From Beroe forskalii (Eukaryota; Ctenophora; Nuda; Beroida; Beroidae), in contig WFMF01000142.1 of the NCBI GenBank assembly GCA_011033025.1, forward strand, positions 62,001 through 126,000: a DNA stretch of 64,000 nt. The letters are read 5' to 3'. Below are positions 23,341 through 35,766 of this stretch, piece by piece (position 1 is the first letter of the stretch; every line of letters begins with the position of its first letter). The position numbers and the translations under genes were made by a program. The notes beneath the pieces were generated by a model, which searched no databases, was not told where the DNA came from, and was given only the letters and a program-made list of their open reading frames with translations.

Positions 23341-25831
23341 AGGGAGACATCGGTTAGGGAATAAGAAATTGAAGAAACACATACACTCTCAGAGTTTAGA
23401 AATCTAGACATAAACCAACATGGAATAACATTGGACTACGCGTGGACTCACCACTATAGTGCGATTTGACCTTGTAACATTTGACTAGATAATAATAGAT
23501 AATGAGTGACGCTAAGAATAAATCCTGTCTAATGAAGCAACAAGGAACCTGCAATACGACTGCGAGAGAGCAAAGAAAAGTCAGACAAACACACAAAACC
23601 AACGCGCACTGTACGTAAATACACAAATTATCAACTGTGACAGAAACGTTTCTAAGACAGTCAAATATTTGGCATACCACATGTGATAACAGCTCATTAT
23701 CCACCGGCCATATTGTACAACATACTGAGGAGTGGTGCCAATAACAGGCCGTATTTTATGGGGAATTCCTACTTCAGTATTTCATGAACCTGTTTCGGGG
23801 GAGGATACCTCAACCTGACATACGTACCCGTCACTCTTGAGACAAGTTAATGAAAGCCTGGAATTCCAGGAAGCCTCTAATCTATTGCCGGAGAAACATC
23901 CCATTAGAAATGCGAGTTGCGACAAGTGGAAGGGTCGGGAACGGAATCTGCCGGTTCCAACAGGCCTGAGAGCAGTGTCAATATACCCCGGCCGATGAAG
24001 TCACGAATAAGTTATCAAGTTACCGTGTATTATGTTAGTGATGATTTAACACTATCTCTCAGCTGCATGGGGTGACTGGCAAAAATAGAAAAACCTGTTC
24101 CATTCCAAAAGTAGAACCAAAACAAACCGGCGTTACGACAATGAAAGATTAAGAATAAACCGTAGAAATAGTTGAATCAATATAAACCACTGGTTTGTAG
24201 AATTCCTCAGAGCCACTAAGTCTGTACAGCAGTGTATTTCCTGCCACAGAATCTCACCACTTTACTACCAGCATCAGGTGTTAATACCGGACCTGTTAAT
24301 AGCGGTGTCAGCAGGTGATGTGGCCGTCAAATAGCGACAATTGCCAGCCACCCCCCACTACATAGCCATGTTTAATAGGTGCTAATGCGACATGGGACTT
24401 GTAATTTTATGTAACGACACCATTGTGGGAACATAAATTGACAGCTGAAAGGGTCGCAGTGATTGGCAAAAGTTACAAACACCTCAGGAAGTATCTAGGA
24501 ATAGGAGCTGAAGAACAGTATTAGCAGACAAAAGCCACAGTAGCTAGTAGGAGCCAACAACAGGCAGCTGTGTGGTGTGTATAATGTGTGTAAGAGGAGG
24601 TATAATACAGAGGAATATGGTAATCACAATCAGAAGTAGAATAATAGACACAGGTTGGGAAGCTGTGAGGAAGAAATCACGTGGCTTCCATCTTTCAAGA
24701 TCCAATTTTCAACATGTTGCATTGAAAACAGCTTTTGCGAGCAGCGAAAGACAAAGTTTTAATTAAATACTGATTGCAAGAATATCGATGGTTTCACGAG
24801 CAAAATCCTCCTTTTGAAATGCTAGGAAATGGGATAGGTACTACTGATGTCATCTCACCATGTGAAATGTGAACCTACTTACCAGAAAACATGAACCAGT
24901 ATTGTCTGCTGCCTTTCAGTAACATCGAAACCTGAAGTGGTCTAGTAGTGCCGCTTAAACCAGATTTTCAAGATATTGTGATGATGACCTTACTTTTATC
25001 AATATTGAATACTCAATTTCCCTGTATCATTCCCATATCTGTGGTTATTGGCTGAGGAACGAGGATACTACGCATCGTGGAAAGTTACTATGACAGCCAT
25101 GCATTCAAAGACATTTGACACTAATGAATGACATATAGGGCAAGGGTTGTATCGAGATAGTAATGTATCATTGGGGACAGATAAAGTTAGTTATACGAGT
25201 TCTGATAATACAGGACTTCCTATTGCATATCTGAGCCAAGTTAGTGATATACACCAAACACCCCTAGATACCACTACTCCCTTGTATCACTGCTGCAAGG
25301 ATCCTGTGCAGTGTGAGGTGTAATGTGAGGTGTAATATGGCTGGTGATGAGTGGTGATGGGTGGTGAGTGGTTATTGACAGACACAGTGTCAGGAGATAC
25401 TGTGACGAGGAGAGTGTTAGGAGATACTGTGACATAAGGACGTTGTCACATGTTGTCGGGTCATCCGAGACGATAGGTCCCTGTCAGGATTACAGCGATA
25501 AGCAAAGCAGCTGACCGGTAGTCAGATTGATACAAATGAAGGCTGGCATTCAACTGGTTGCCATATTGGCGTGTCAATTTGTTACCATAGTAACGACAAC
25601 GGTGGCGCAGATAACCAATATGCAGAGTTAAAATTGTTGATTGTTATGTTCAATGGCAATCATAGACTACCTTATTTTGTAATACTGACTCACTGAACTA
25701 TCCCAAGCTGTGGAATCATGTGGAGTTGGCAATAGTAGCATTCACCATCCCCACAATCATATAATCCCTGTTTTCATGTAAACATGGCCTTGTCAGATAG
25801 CCTCTGATATAAAACAGAGATGTGAGACTAT
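23341..25831. other. No gene fixed
   Basis: AT-rich sequence with short GTGAGGTGTAATGTGAGG duplications near 25310-25380 and one perfect X-box-like GTTACCATAGTAAC at 25581-25594. No convincing exon. Confidence 0.5.
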
Positions 25832-26055
25832 TCAATATACAATATAGCAGTCTCTGGCCGAAGTGGGCACTGAGCATGTCTCCAACTGGCAGGACAGCTC
25901 TCCCCGAGACCTGACACGAGTTGGTACGAACCCTCCGACAGTCGACTCCGACACCGACTGCTTCGTGACTGTCTGGTGCTGCAGAGTGTGAGGAACCAGA
26001 GGTTCAGTGGTTCCATCATCTCCTGGCAATGACCAGTGTGGCTGGAGCTCTACCA
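25832..26055 (-). CDS. Candidate exon of an unrecognised minus-strand gene
   Basis: After an acceptor-like ACATAACACAG (ending 26056) a frame of 73 residues runs to TGA at 25832-25834. It is rich in Ser, Thr, Val and Glu (for example VTKQSVSESTVGGF) and higher in G+C than its surroundings. Another frame on the same strand is also open for 63 codons, so the choice of frame is uncertain. It could follow the exon at 26135-26407, but no clean donor links them. No domain recognised. Confidence 0.25.
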
Positions 26056-26134
26056 CTGTGTTATGTCGTGTAGTACCGACAAAAGGAAGACACCTAAACG
26101 CAGTACTTCTGATGATGTGTTGTGGTTTAACTGT

Positions 26135-26407
26135 TTAACACAGGTGTGACGTGCGAGTCATACTGGGTGCTGACACTCTCGCTCTTTGGTTGTAATGGTA
26201 GTATAACGGTGACACTATCCCAACTGATGACACACTCTGCACACTCTTTGGTGGTGACGGTGACACACTCTTCAAGGCATCTCCACTCTGTGATGTAAAG
26301 ATCATGCTGTGTAGTGGTGAGTTGATGACGTTACACTGCCTGCTCCTCAGTCCCTGGTCACTACCACCACGATCACACCAGGGGTTAGAACCACTGACTG
26401 GCAGTAG
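26135..26407 (-). CDS. Candidate exon of an unrecognised minus-strand gene
   Basis: A good acceptor (CTCCCTGACATTTCCAG, ending 26408) opens a 90-residue frame that closes with TAA at 26135-26137. Composition is protein-like: Ser/Pro/Val-rich with SPSPPKSVQSVSSVGIVSP and a basic YYHYNQRAR segment, as in a disordered region. The first Met comes late, so the start must be elsewhere if it is a gene. Part of the stretch repeats GTGTCA/AGTGTG, so some of the openness may come from simple sequence. No family recognised; it may be a terminal exon or chance. Confidence 0.3.
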   Translation of the reverse strand, partial: LLPVSGSNPWCDRGGSDQGLRSRQCNVINSPLHSMIFTSQSGDALKSVSPSPPKSVQSVSSVGIVSPLYYHYNQRARVSAPSMTRTSHLC

Positions 26408-26482
26408 CTGGAAATGTCAGGGAGTTTGGGGAGCTGAGCGTACATGTCTCAGGAGTCAGGGTGGACAGAGTAGTGCCAGGTT

Positions 26483-26513
26483 CTCCTGAGCCTGTGTCTC
26501 ACAGGCTCAGGAG
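26483..26513. repeat. Perfect hairpin, 14-bp stem and 3-base loop
   Basis: CTCCTGAGCCTGTG at 26483-26496 and its exact reverse complement at 26500-26513 around TCT. Too short for a standard pre-miRNA. Function unknown. Confidence 0.85.
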
Positions 26514-26580
26514 TTTAGTTGAGTTGTCAGAGATTGAAGGTGGGTGCTATGAACAACAGCGTAACAAATAATCGGTCGTT

Positions 26581-26731
26581 TATAAAATACATAGACACGC
26601 GCCTATCGGGTCCATTTTGGGATACTGCCCGAGGGCGCAAGCCCGAGGGATGTATCCGGTTTTGGCCCGAGCCCGTAGGGCGAGGGTCTAAACCAATATG
26701 GACCCGATCAGGCAAGTGTCTATATATTATA
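26581..26731. mobile_element. 151-bp palindromic MITE
   Basis: Imperfect terminal inverted repeats of about 39 bp: left from TATAAAATACATAGACAC to GGGTCCATTTTGG, right the inverted counterpart ending GTGTCTATATATTATA. The GC-rich middle carries GCCCGAGGGCGCAAGCCCGA and similar inverted blocks. No coding sequence. Superfamily not set: the ends look like TA-rich target sites, but no clear duplication was found. Confidence 0.6.
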
Positions 26732-26745
26732 GACCCGCATGAAAA

Positions 26746-28034
26746 CGTCAGAGGGTTCTATAATGTTGAGGCGACGTATGCTAGAATTCATTATACGCAC
26801 CCGGTGAATGGAAATCATAGAATAAAACGATAGAAATAGTACGAAACACAGCAGAGAAAATTACTAAATCTACAACACGAGGACACACTACAGATTTGTA
26901 ATGATGAAATCACTGTTTAAGTGTTTATCATGCGACACCAGGTGGTCACACGGTTTGAGATACACTCTACTACATGCATTTTACACTTCTACAGTAACGC
27001 GCTGATCAGCAACAGCCCATACTACATAGCAACGCTGGTAGCAACATTGAATATCTCACAGCAACAATGAATAGAGCCTAGCAACACTTAGCAACATACA
27101 CAAGTTGGTGTGGTGTACTAAGACACTAGAATCTCAACCATATCAAGTCACTTCACACTCTTAATTTCTAATATCATTGTACAGTGCATGACTCACAGCA
27201 TGAACCTACAGTGTTGGTAAACATCGCATATTGAGGCCATTGGGGGCCAATGCAGGACTTAAAATGAGAAAATGTAGATTCTACAGATCAGAGCGATTTA
27301 CGACAGAGGATAAATAACTAATTTCTAAATGCTTAGTCGATTGTAACTGTAAGCAGTAAACCTGTCCCATTGGGCCCATATTGGAGGACGCTAATGACAG
27401 CCATGATACTAACCCTCTGAGCACAGAGCGACTGAGGACCACATAGTGAACTGCGGACCACACAGTGAACACTGTACACTGCATCTAATCATCCAATAAA
27501 TACGAATCATGCTAATACGGATCTAACTCTATGCCGCACAGTCTAGCAGCTGACTGGTAGACAGGGCTAGGTCATCAATACACCATTCTAAACTATGATA
27601 ATGACGTCACTGGCAGCAACTACAAGACACGGGATCCTGACCTGAAGTCAGGACAATAGCATTACAGAGATCATCAAATACACAGGAGGAGAAGGAGAGA
27701 TGATCATTCTACCAACGACAATCGGACAAAGAACTCGGAACAATTTAAAATCGATTAAAATGTGCCGTCCTCCCTCTATATATATCACAAGGAATTATAT
27801 CTCTAGCAGTTCTGAGGGATTGCTCTCTCACTCAGGAATTAGGGACGGTTCCTGTGGGAGGGTGGGATGAGAATGACGTCATTATCGGGGGTTAACATGG
27901 TGTGATGATGACATGGTGTGGTGTATTGTCCGCATGCGAAACATATATAGAGGACAAAGTGCCTTGTATTTATGTGTGTGTGCATGGCTATTACTTTATT
28001 AGAGCGGGAGGGCAAGTTTTATAGGGCTGCTATC
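26746..28034. other. No gene fixed
   Basis: AT-rich. Includes GTAGCAACATTG/AGCAACAATG repeats at 27010-27095 and a copy of the dispersed CRE-bearing sequence at 27870. No exon recognised. Confidence 0.5.
27868..27905 (+). repeat. Copy 2 of a dispersed CRE-bearing sequence (TGACGTCATTATCGGGGGTT)
   Basis: Reads GAGAATGACGTCATTATCGG then GGGTTAACATGGTGTG. Shares core and 3' side with 13352, 46802 and 54072. Confidence 0.55.
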
Positions 28035-29140
28035 GAACATCAAGCAGCTGCAATTAGCAGCACGGTCAGTTCAAGGGAGGTACAGGAGGGAGTTTGTGTT
28101 TATTTGGGGCGAGTGGGGGGAGTAGGAGGGAGTTGAAGGGAGTGGGAGGGAGCAAGCAGCTGCAATTAGCAGCACGGTCAGTTCAAGGGGGAGTTTGTGT
28201 TTCTTTGGGGGAGTAGAACTTAGAAGCTAAGATGAGAAGTACGTATGATACCGGGCCACAAGTACGTACTAGTACAGACCATTTGAAAAGTACGTACCCG
28301 TACCGTGCGTACGATTCAATATTTTTTGAAAACTTGAAAATCAAAATTTCTTGTGGAGATGAATCGATCATTATTGTTTCACACATTTGCACGTGAATCA
28401 CGCCCTAGAACGCTTCGGCAGAGTTCTAGAATTTGTTTCATATATTTTTTGGTGCCGCACCCTCTGTCTTTTCCCGCGTTTAACAATATAATCCACGAAT
28501 TTCCCCATACGTACTTTTCAGCAGGATTTAAAAATAAAAGTACGTACCAGTACGGCTGATTTAAAAGTACGTATCGTACGTACTTCTCATCTTAGCTTAG
28601 AAGAGTGGGAGTGGGAGGGAGTTGAAGGGAGTGGGAGGGGGTGGGTAGGAGTGGTTGGGAGTAGGTGAGAGCAAGCAGCTGCAATTAGCAGCACGGTCAG
28701 TTCAAGGGAGTTACACGGTGGAGGTTGTGTTTTTTGGGGGAGTAGGAGGGTGGGAGAGGGAGGGAGTGGGTAGGAGTTGAAGGGAATGGGAGAGGAGGGA
28801 GTGGGTGGGAATGGGATGGAGTGGGAGGGAGTGGGAGGGAGTGGGTGGGAATGGGATGGAGTGGGAGGGAGTGGGAGGGAGTGGGTGGGAATGGGATGGA
28901 GTGGGAGGGAGTGGGAGTGGGTGTCAGAGGGAGGGAGGGAGCAAGCAGCTGCAATTAGGAACACGGTCCGTTCAGGGGAGTTACAGGAGTGAGTTTGTGT
29001 TTATTTGGGGGGGGAGAAGGGTGGGAGTGGGTAGGAGTGGGTGGGAGTGCAGGCGGGATTGGGAGAGAGTGGCAAGTATCAAGTGGGAAGGAGTGAGAGG
29101 GAGTGGGAAGGGGTGGGTAGGTATCAGTTGAGAGAATACT
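28035..29140. repeat. G-rich tandem repeat region, four copies of a longer unit
   Basis: The block CAAGCAGCTGCAATTAGCAG begins at 28041, 28153, 28672 and 28942, each followed by CACGGTCAGTTCAAGGG, a GTTTGTGTTTATTTGGGG block, and a long GGGAGTGGGAGG minisatellite. The second copy was split by the hAT-like element at 28227-28595. G-runs are spaced so that quadruplexes could form. Frames here are repeat artefacts. Confidence 0.9.
28227..28595. mobile_element. Non-autonomous hAT-like element, 369 bp, perfect 8-bp target duplication
   Basis: CTTAGAAG stands at 28219-28226 and again at 28596-28603. Between them the element starts CTAAGATGAGAAGTACGTA and ends with the exact inverse; with one mismatch the match goes on to about 25 bp. 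Repeated GTACGTA motifs lie just inside both ends, as transposase-binding repeats often do. No transposase frame. The 8-bp duplication is typical of hAT. The intact duplication and ends suggest a fairly recent insertion. Confidence 0.85.
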
Positions 29141-32100
29141 GGGTAACTGGATAGGTTAGCACTTTGTTAAGCGTCTGTTCGAGAAGGCTTACAGAAAGGG
29201 ATGGATCACAGAACGACGAAATCGTACGACCGTACGTGAAGAGAAATTATTCTATTCAGTGTTTAATATTTCCCAAACTAACACGTAGTGAAAACATACT
29301 ATATGAGTATATGTATGAGTAAAAACAACGGAAGCAGCTACATAACAACCCGGTATATAAGGTAGGAATCCCGCATATATTATGACCTTCTCCACATATT
29401 TTATGTGAAGGAGACTTCATAGGAATGCGGGAAATCAGTCGAAATATAACTCAGATAATATATCTAATCCTGAGAGTGAGCAAACATCGTTATTTAATGA
29501 ACTATAATGGCTTTGCCCCGGCACGAAGTGAATATATTCCCTAATACGGGAAGGAGGTCACACAGTCGTGTTACACGCTAAAGTAAATAACAGGAAGAGT
29601 TGAATGCAGCCATTAAACACAATACATTACGGAGGAATGCTGTGAGGTATGAAGATGCCGTCGGCAGGACTCACCAGGGAATGAAGGCAGGACTTACTAG
29701 GGAATGAAAGCAGGAGGAATGAAGGAATGACTCACTAAGGAGCGTACACCTCTCAGGAATGAACGGAAAATCTGTTAGAACTTTAGAAAACGCCCTCCAT
29801 GCCACGAGGGTGACAGTGACGCGAATGGTCGCTGATTAATTACTCTGACATATGCCTGATTCACATTGTCACTATAGAATTCCTAGCATGAATCACGGAG
29901 TTATGGAGACGCCTCTACGAGCACGAGAAGGAAGGTAGTTATACGTCAGCAATTGCGTGATTTGAGCTGTGGTAATTACGTCACTCCCAGCATAAAACCT
30001 GGGTTAATAAGAATCTGGGAGGCAGCCACATTCCTCCCCAGCAAGGAATGGGGTTGCATGAGGACGCAATATATATTTTTATATATTAGACATTCTATGG
30101 GAATTCAGAAATACATGGCGAGAAATGCCGGAAATTCGAGTTTGGTAGCTAAAAAGCTAAAAGGAGACGAGATTGGTTTTCTTTACGATTGAAGCGAGAT
30201 TCGATGGCAGTTTGAAATATTCCCTGATCCGTCCTAAACACGCCTCTAAAAACGACACAAAGAAAGAAAGGCCTGACAGCAGAAGGAAGTAAGGGTTATA
30301 GTCTCAGGTAACAACCACTCTCCCAGCAACAGGAACGTAGTGAATTAGGGTAAATTATCACTTGTGTACGGTGCCAGTATTCACAACATACCTCCCTACA
30401 TAGAATGAAAGGGGAGTGAGTGTAAAAACACTTACGCCTTGTTACTTACACCTACACGATGCGGAATACACTAAAACACTTACGCCTTGCTCAGGAACTT
30501 GTTTATACGGTGCCAGTATTCACAACACAAATACCTGCCTACATAGAATGAAAGGGGGAGTGAGAGTAAAAACACTTTTATTTTTATACGCCTTGCTCAG
30601 GAACTTGAGAGAGAGAACCACTACGAGGTAAAGTGGGGCGCATGACAAAGGAAACACATCAGAAATACGTGTGAAGGTACTACAGGATACATCCCTACTA
30701 CGGGATGTGGGCTCAGGACTCAGGAGGTTGAAGAGCATTAGAGCAAGGGAAATAGTGAGATTTTCTAATCCAAGGATCAGAAGATCAGAGAGGAGAGGGA
30801 AGATACTAAAACTGTGAAAGAGTGAGATATCCGAGAAGCCCCGCGGGAGAGTTATAAATCCTCCCCTCAGAGACAATGTTACGGGGAGTGAGTGGTTGTA
30901 TTACAAAGCCAGCTCCCTGGTACATGCAAATTCTCCCCTGATTGCGTGGAAATTATAGGACCCCCGCAAAGCTAGAGTATCTATGGGAGCAGACTAGAGG
31001 CAAGCATCACGCTCATGCAATTAGTTGCCACCTGCAGCAGTCGGGCACTATTGGGAGTATACAGCTGTGTGTATTGTATAGTGTACACGTGTACATAATC
31101 TATACACACGTGTACATAATCTATACACGTGTACACACACACCTGCAGTGTTACCCTGGCAACCCACGTGGTGGCAAATCCACGAGTTTACCCGCGACAA
31201 CCCCCAAAGCATCTAAACTTTGAAAAGTTAAATGGTTAAATTTGGAGTTAAATGCCCATCATAATTCGGCGCGGTTGGCGGATTATGGATCGAGTAATCG
31301 CCCGAAATAGCAACGGCTCAAAACTCAGATCAGATCAGTGTTTGCAGTATATCGAGATTCAAGGAACTCAGAACATGTTAGCCTAAAGCGTTGAAATTTA
31401 CTGCCAAATTCCAGAGGAAAGGTATTGGCAGAATGCAGAGAAGCAATGAAGACTGCCATTTCAGTTACGAGAACTGTAAAATTAGGAAATGGTAAGTCTA
31501 GACGATGATGGACTTTATTGCTTAGACTTGCAAAGTTTAGAGTTTCAGCGATAATGCCCACGCTAACACATTTTCGTTTTTGATCAGTTTAATAAACCTG
31601 ACTTTCTCTCAACAGTTTCAGTTTTTTGTGGAAGGTAGAAACACCCGAATCTAGTTAGTAGTAAAGAAACTAAAAGTTAAAATCTATGAGAGACGGCCTA
31701 ACCGATAGTAACAACCTGCAAAGTGTGAAAATGTGGTGGTGTGCAGGAAAGCAGGTCGCAAAGCATGGAGAACCGGAAAACAGGAGCTCTCAGAGTGTAT
31801 TTCCCTCTCGTTTTAAGGACACGCTGACTTCAACACCTAGGACATTGTGATTTGTAAAGAAAACGAGAGAGGCTGCTGCAAGCGGATGTGTATGTATACG
31901 TTTCACAGTGTACTGTGAAACTAGTCTCAACACAAACACTTCAAATCTGAACAAGTACTTGAGTCATACATAAATATACACAGACCGCAACTGAGGTACT
32001 CTTGAAGGAGAGAATGAATGACTTGAAGGAGAATAACAATAAGGCTACCACACGTGTAGAGATAATTCTACTGTTCTAGAGTATTGCGGTGCGAAATTAA

Positions 32101-34713
32101 GCTGTTTTAAGCTGATTAATCATGCTAAGGCTGATTAATTGAAATTTGCAATTGTTATTTATTATTCAGGATAATTAACATAGTGGTAACTGAATAGTAA
32201 GTTGAGGTGTGCACTGTGCAGAGGTAAGGTAAGTAGCATCTGTAAAAGCTGGTTATCGTACTCTGAGATCAAAGAGGAATTATGAGATACTTGAGCAACT
32301 TCAAAGGTCAATAAAATTAAATTGTAGACTAACTGTGTGCCAAGGTCGTTGGATTGCAGTAACCGCTTGGTCGGTAAAGATCAATTTCGAGTTTAAAAGT
32401 TAAGACACTGAGTGCTCGTTGCGGAATGTGAAAATGACTGGAAATGAGAAGTTTTTACGCCAAATGAACAAATATTAAAATGATAATAATTGAGTACCTA
32501 ACAGTAATAATTCTGAAAAAATTGGAAAGCATAATATCAAAATTTTCAATATTGATGGCTGTGCGATCCAAATCAACCACCGACATCGTATTCTGCTATA
32601 AATATTCTACTAAAAACAGGAGGTCAAACTCCGTATAGGGTGAGGAATGAGAATATTGTTCTAAATTACGACATAAACTGTTCTAATTTCTTAATAATGA
32701 TTCATTAGAAGCATTCCATCGACCAACAATATTTCAAAAAAGGCCGGAAAAGACACAAAATTACGCTGAAAAATCAAATCAGTGATATTCGTGGGAGAAC
32801 ACAAGATTACAAAATCCTCGAGAGCTGGTTGGAGGGAATTGCAAAAGGAAAAAGTAGGAAGTTTTGCAGTTCCAGGAAATTTCACACCTCACTGTGGAAA
32901 AGAGCTCACTTCCCTCTCTCAGAACATGATATCATGATATCTACTATCTGGAGGTCCATAAAGTGATCTCTCCCTTGCGAAACTTTGCATTGAGTACGTA
33001 GGGGGTATAAGGAGCTCTGATGTGATAGGAGGATGTTTCATGGAACAAGGAGTGAAACAGACCGAGAGCTACAAGGGAAGGGGAGAGTTACAGGATTGAT
33101 AGATGAGTGTATAATGTTAGATACCGTTAAAAGTGTTAGATAATGTTCTGGGTAAGCAGCAAAGTCATTTTCAGAACATCTCAATTTTGTTCAAGAAGAT
33201 CTTATGAGATCAGTGTTCGGTAACATCATCAAGGAACCGAATGGCTGCTCACAAACTTACTAGCTTACTTTAACTTACCTTATCTTACTAGCTCGTGGCG
33301 GCTGAGTCTTAAGGAAGTTAAAGAACGGAATGTGGACTGATGCTGTCCTTAGCCAATCAAAAACAAGGAGCTAGGAATTCCACCAATGACAGTGCAGGGC
33401 TGATGTCACGTGGCAATGAACCTGAGTTTGCTAGGTGCTCAACTACAGAACTAAGCAGATGACGGCAGGAAGGAATTACTTCGAACCAACGGTTTAGAAA
33501 TAACTTCATTCCTTTACTCAGAAGAGCAGGGGATGTGGCATTCCGTGTTCGAGGTCTCTTTCTCTAACTTATAGAATTCTCAATCCTCGAGTAAAAATCG
33601 ATTTAAAAAACGACTTCTAAATTTGTTGCGATTAAAGAAGTGGTGTTTTGTGACAGATAGAAACTTTGAAGAGGTTAATTCTAATTTCTACTGCTGACAT
33701 AAATGTCACTTTATCTGATCTAAGTTTCTTCTTTTGCATTCTTGTCGCGAATAAAGGTCAATAAAATATGACGGTCAAATATACAGCGTTATAATACATC
33801 TGGCAATGTAGAAATAAAAACATATGTCGATATTTCTGGCAAAATGTGGAATTTCTGTAACGAAATGACAACAAGTGACAAGTTTAATAAGCATACTGCT
33901 GCTATAGGTACTCCCTGTCGAATTCCAGCCGTATTTGCTACTTTCCTAGGAGCTCTAGCATTCTTACCAGGTGAAATGCGGAAACAGCAGGTGAAATGCG
34001 GCAACAGCGTCTAATATGCCTGGATATGGAGATATACAGAACGTATCAACTCAACAAATGCCAAGAAGAAGAAACACCACCAGGAAAAAGTTATCGAAAC
34101 ACAAAGTATATGCCTTAAAACGGAAAAATAGATTTAAAAACGGGAAAAGTCAATATAACAAAACACACAGTTCGTATGAAAGTACAAATGGAAGACGGAA
34201 GCATTGTAACTCGGTAATTAGCCGGTGAGGAACAAGTGCCAAGTTTATATGGTCAGATTCAGACAAATTAATAGAAGTCCTGCAGTTACTGTCTGATCGT
34301 TACTTCAATGGAGTGCGAATGGAGGGAGTTAGGAAGCCTGTAGAGAGTAACTATAAAACATGCATTTGACAGAGATCAAACCAATAATATACTGCTCTAG
34401 CTAGTCACAAATAATAATACTGCTCTAGTAGAGAAGAAGAGAGCACTTTATAAGCCACAGTCACCAAATTAAGCCTCTGGTAAAGCCTCTTTTTATAAAG
34501 CCTCTTCCCAAAGACAGCTGATTGTAGCCCTGTTTAAAACGGAGAGGGTGTACCCGGCCTAAAGATATCCCTGACGTGATATGGTCGGTATCTTGGGAAG
34601 AAGAGACACGGGGAAATCCGCAGAGAAAGGGTGACAAGGGGTGTGTGTACAAATGACAGCTATATCCGATACACTGTTACTGACGACCATGGCTTCTCAC
34701 CAACGTGACATGT
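29141..34713. other. Long stretch without a supported gene
   Basis: Seen: a duplicated GGTGCCAGTATTCACAAC ... ACATAGAATGAAAGGG block at 30370-30570; GTACACGTGTAC palindromes in a short tandem array at 31081-31135; an X-box-like GTTACCCTGGCAAC at 31150-31163; a palindrome GTTTCACAGT/ACTGTGAAAC near 31902. Frames such as the 118-codon one at 30520-30876 (minus) lie partly in the duplicated block and have no splice support. Confidence 0.5.
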
Positions 34714-34778
34714 CACGTGACACGCGTGTCATGTGACACTGTTACCATGGTAACTGTAGGGCATCACCTCATCACGTG
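34714..34778. promoter_or_regulatory. CACGTG sites flanking a perfect X-box-like palindrome
   Basis: CACGTG at 34714-34719 (within CATGTCACGTGACACGCGTG) and at 34773-34778; between them GTTACCATGGTAAC at 34741-34754, a full match to the palindromic X-box. Lies 300 bases before the X-box array at 35084. Confidence 0.55.
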
Positions 34779-35083
34779 ACATGAAAGATAGCCGATGTGA
34801 TCGGAGACACAGGATTAGAACGTGTCAATTGTGCGGCAGCGATGTGGCTTTACCTGCTTAAGGGTGGAGAAGGACATTAATAGTGGAGAAGAACAGTAAT
34901 CGTGGAGAAGGACAGTAATTCTGAAGCCTCTGGGTTTCCCAACACTTCCACTGAATTAACTAATTAACAGAAAATTACAAGCTTTGTGGCAGCAGAAAAC
35001 TAGGTGATATGGGTTTCTAGCACATCTCCTATAGGACAACATGATGTTATTAACAACTCACACATTAACGCTGTACTACTACT

Positions 35084-35766
35084 GTTGTCATGGTAACTGT
35101 AGTGTTGTCATGGTAACAGTGCAGTGTTGCTATGGTAACAGTGGTGTTTTCATGGTAACAGTGGTGTTGTCTTGATAATAGTGGTGTTGACTGTTGTCAT
35201 GGTAACAGTTTGTTTTCATGGTAAAAGTGGTGCTGTCATGATAACAGAAGTGTTGTCATGGTAACAGTGGTGTTGTCATGGTAACAGTGGTGTTGTCATG
35301 GTAACAGTAGTGTTGTCATGGTAACTGTAGTGTTGTCATGGTAACTGTAGTGTTGTCATGGTAACTGTAGTGTTGTCATGGTAACAGTAGTGTTGTCATG
35401 GAAACATAAGTGTTATCATGGTAACAGTGGTGTTGTCATGGTAACAGTGGTGTTGTCATGGTAACAATGGTGTTGTCATGGTAACAACGGTTTTGTCATG
35501 GTAACAGTAGTGTTTTCAAGGTCACAATAGTGTTGTCATGGTAACTGCAGCGTTATCATGGTAACAGAAGTGTTACCATGGTAACAGTGCAGTGTTCTCA
35601 TGGTAACAGTAGTGTTGTCATGGTAACGTTAGTGTTGTCATGGTAACAGTGGTGCTGTTATGGTAACAGTAGTGTTGTCATGGTAACAGTGGTGTTGTCA
35701 TGGTAAAGGTAATGTTGTCATGGTTACCGTTGTGTTGTCATAAAAACGAAATGTTGCCTAGGTAAC
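35084..35766. repeat. Minisatellite, 20-bp unit GTTGTCATGGTAACAGTGGT
   Basis: About 33 units in good register. The 14-bp core GTTGTCATGGTAAC is an X-box-like imperfect palindrome; some units carry GTTACCATGGTAAC or GTTATCATGGTAAC. Spacer is mostly AGTGGT or AGTAGT. Only the core resembles the 22-bp array at 5431; spacer and period differ. Confidence 0.95.

Noticed and set aside
22424-23382. Pro/Leu/Cys-rich minus-strand frames
   Set aside because: Simple translation of GGGGAACAGAGA-type purine tracts.
28587-29131. Ser/Pro/His-rich and Gly/Trp/Glu-rich frames
   Set aside because: Translations of the GGGAGTGGGAGG repeat on both strands.
30520-30876. 118-codon minus-strand frame with hydrophobic segments
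   Set aside because: Partly inside a local duplication, no start or splice context, AT-rich codons; probably chance.
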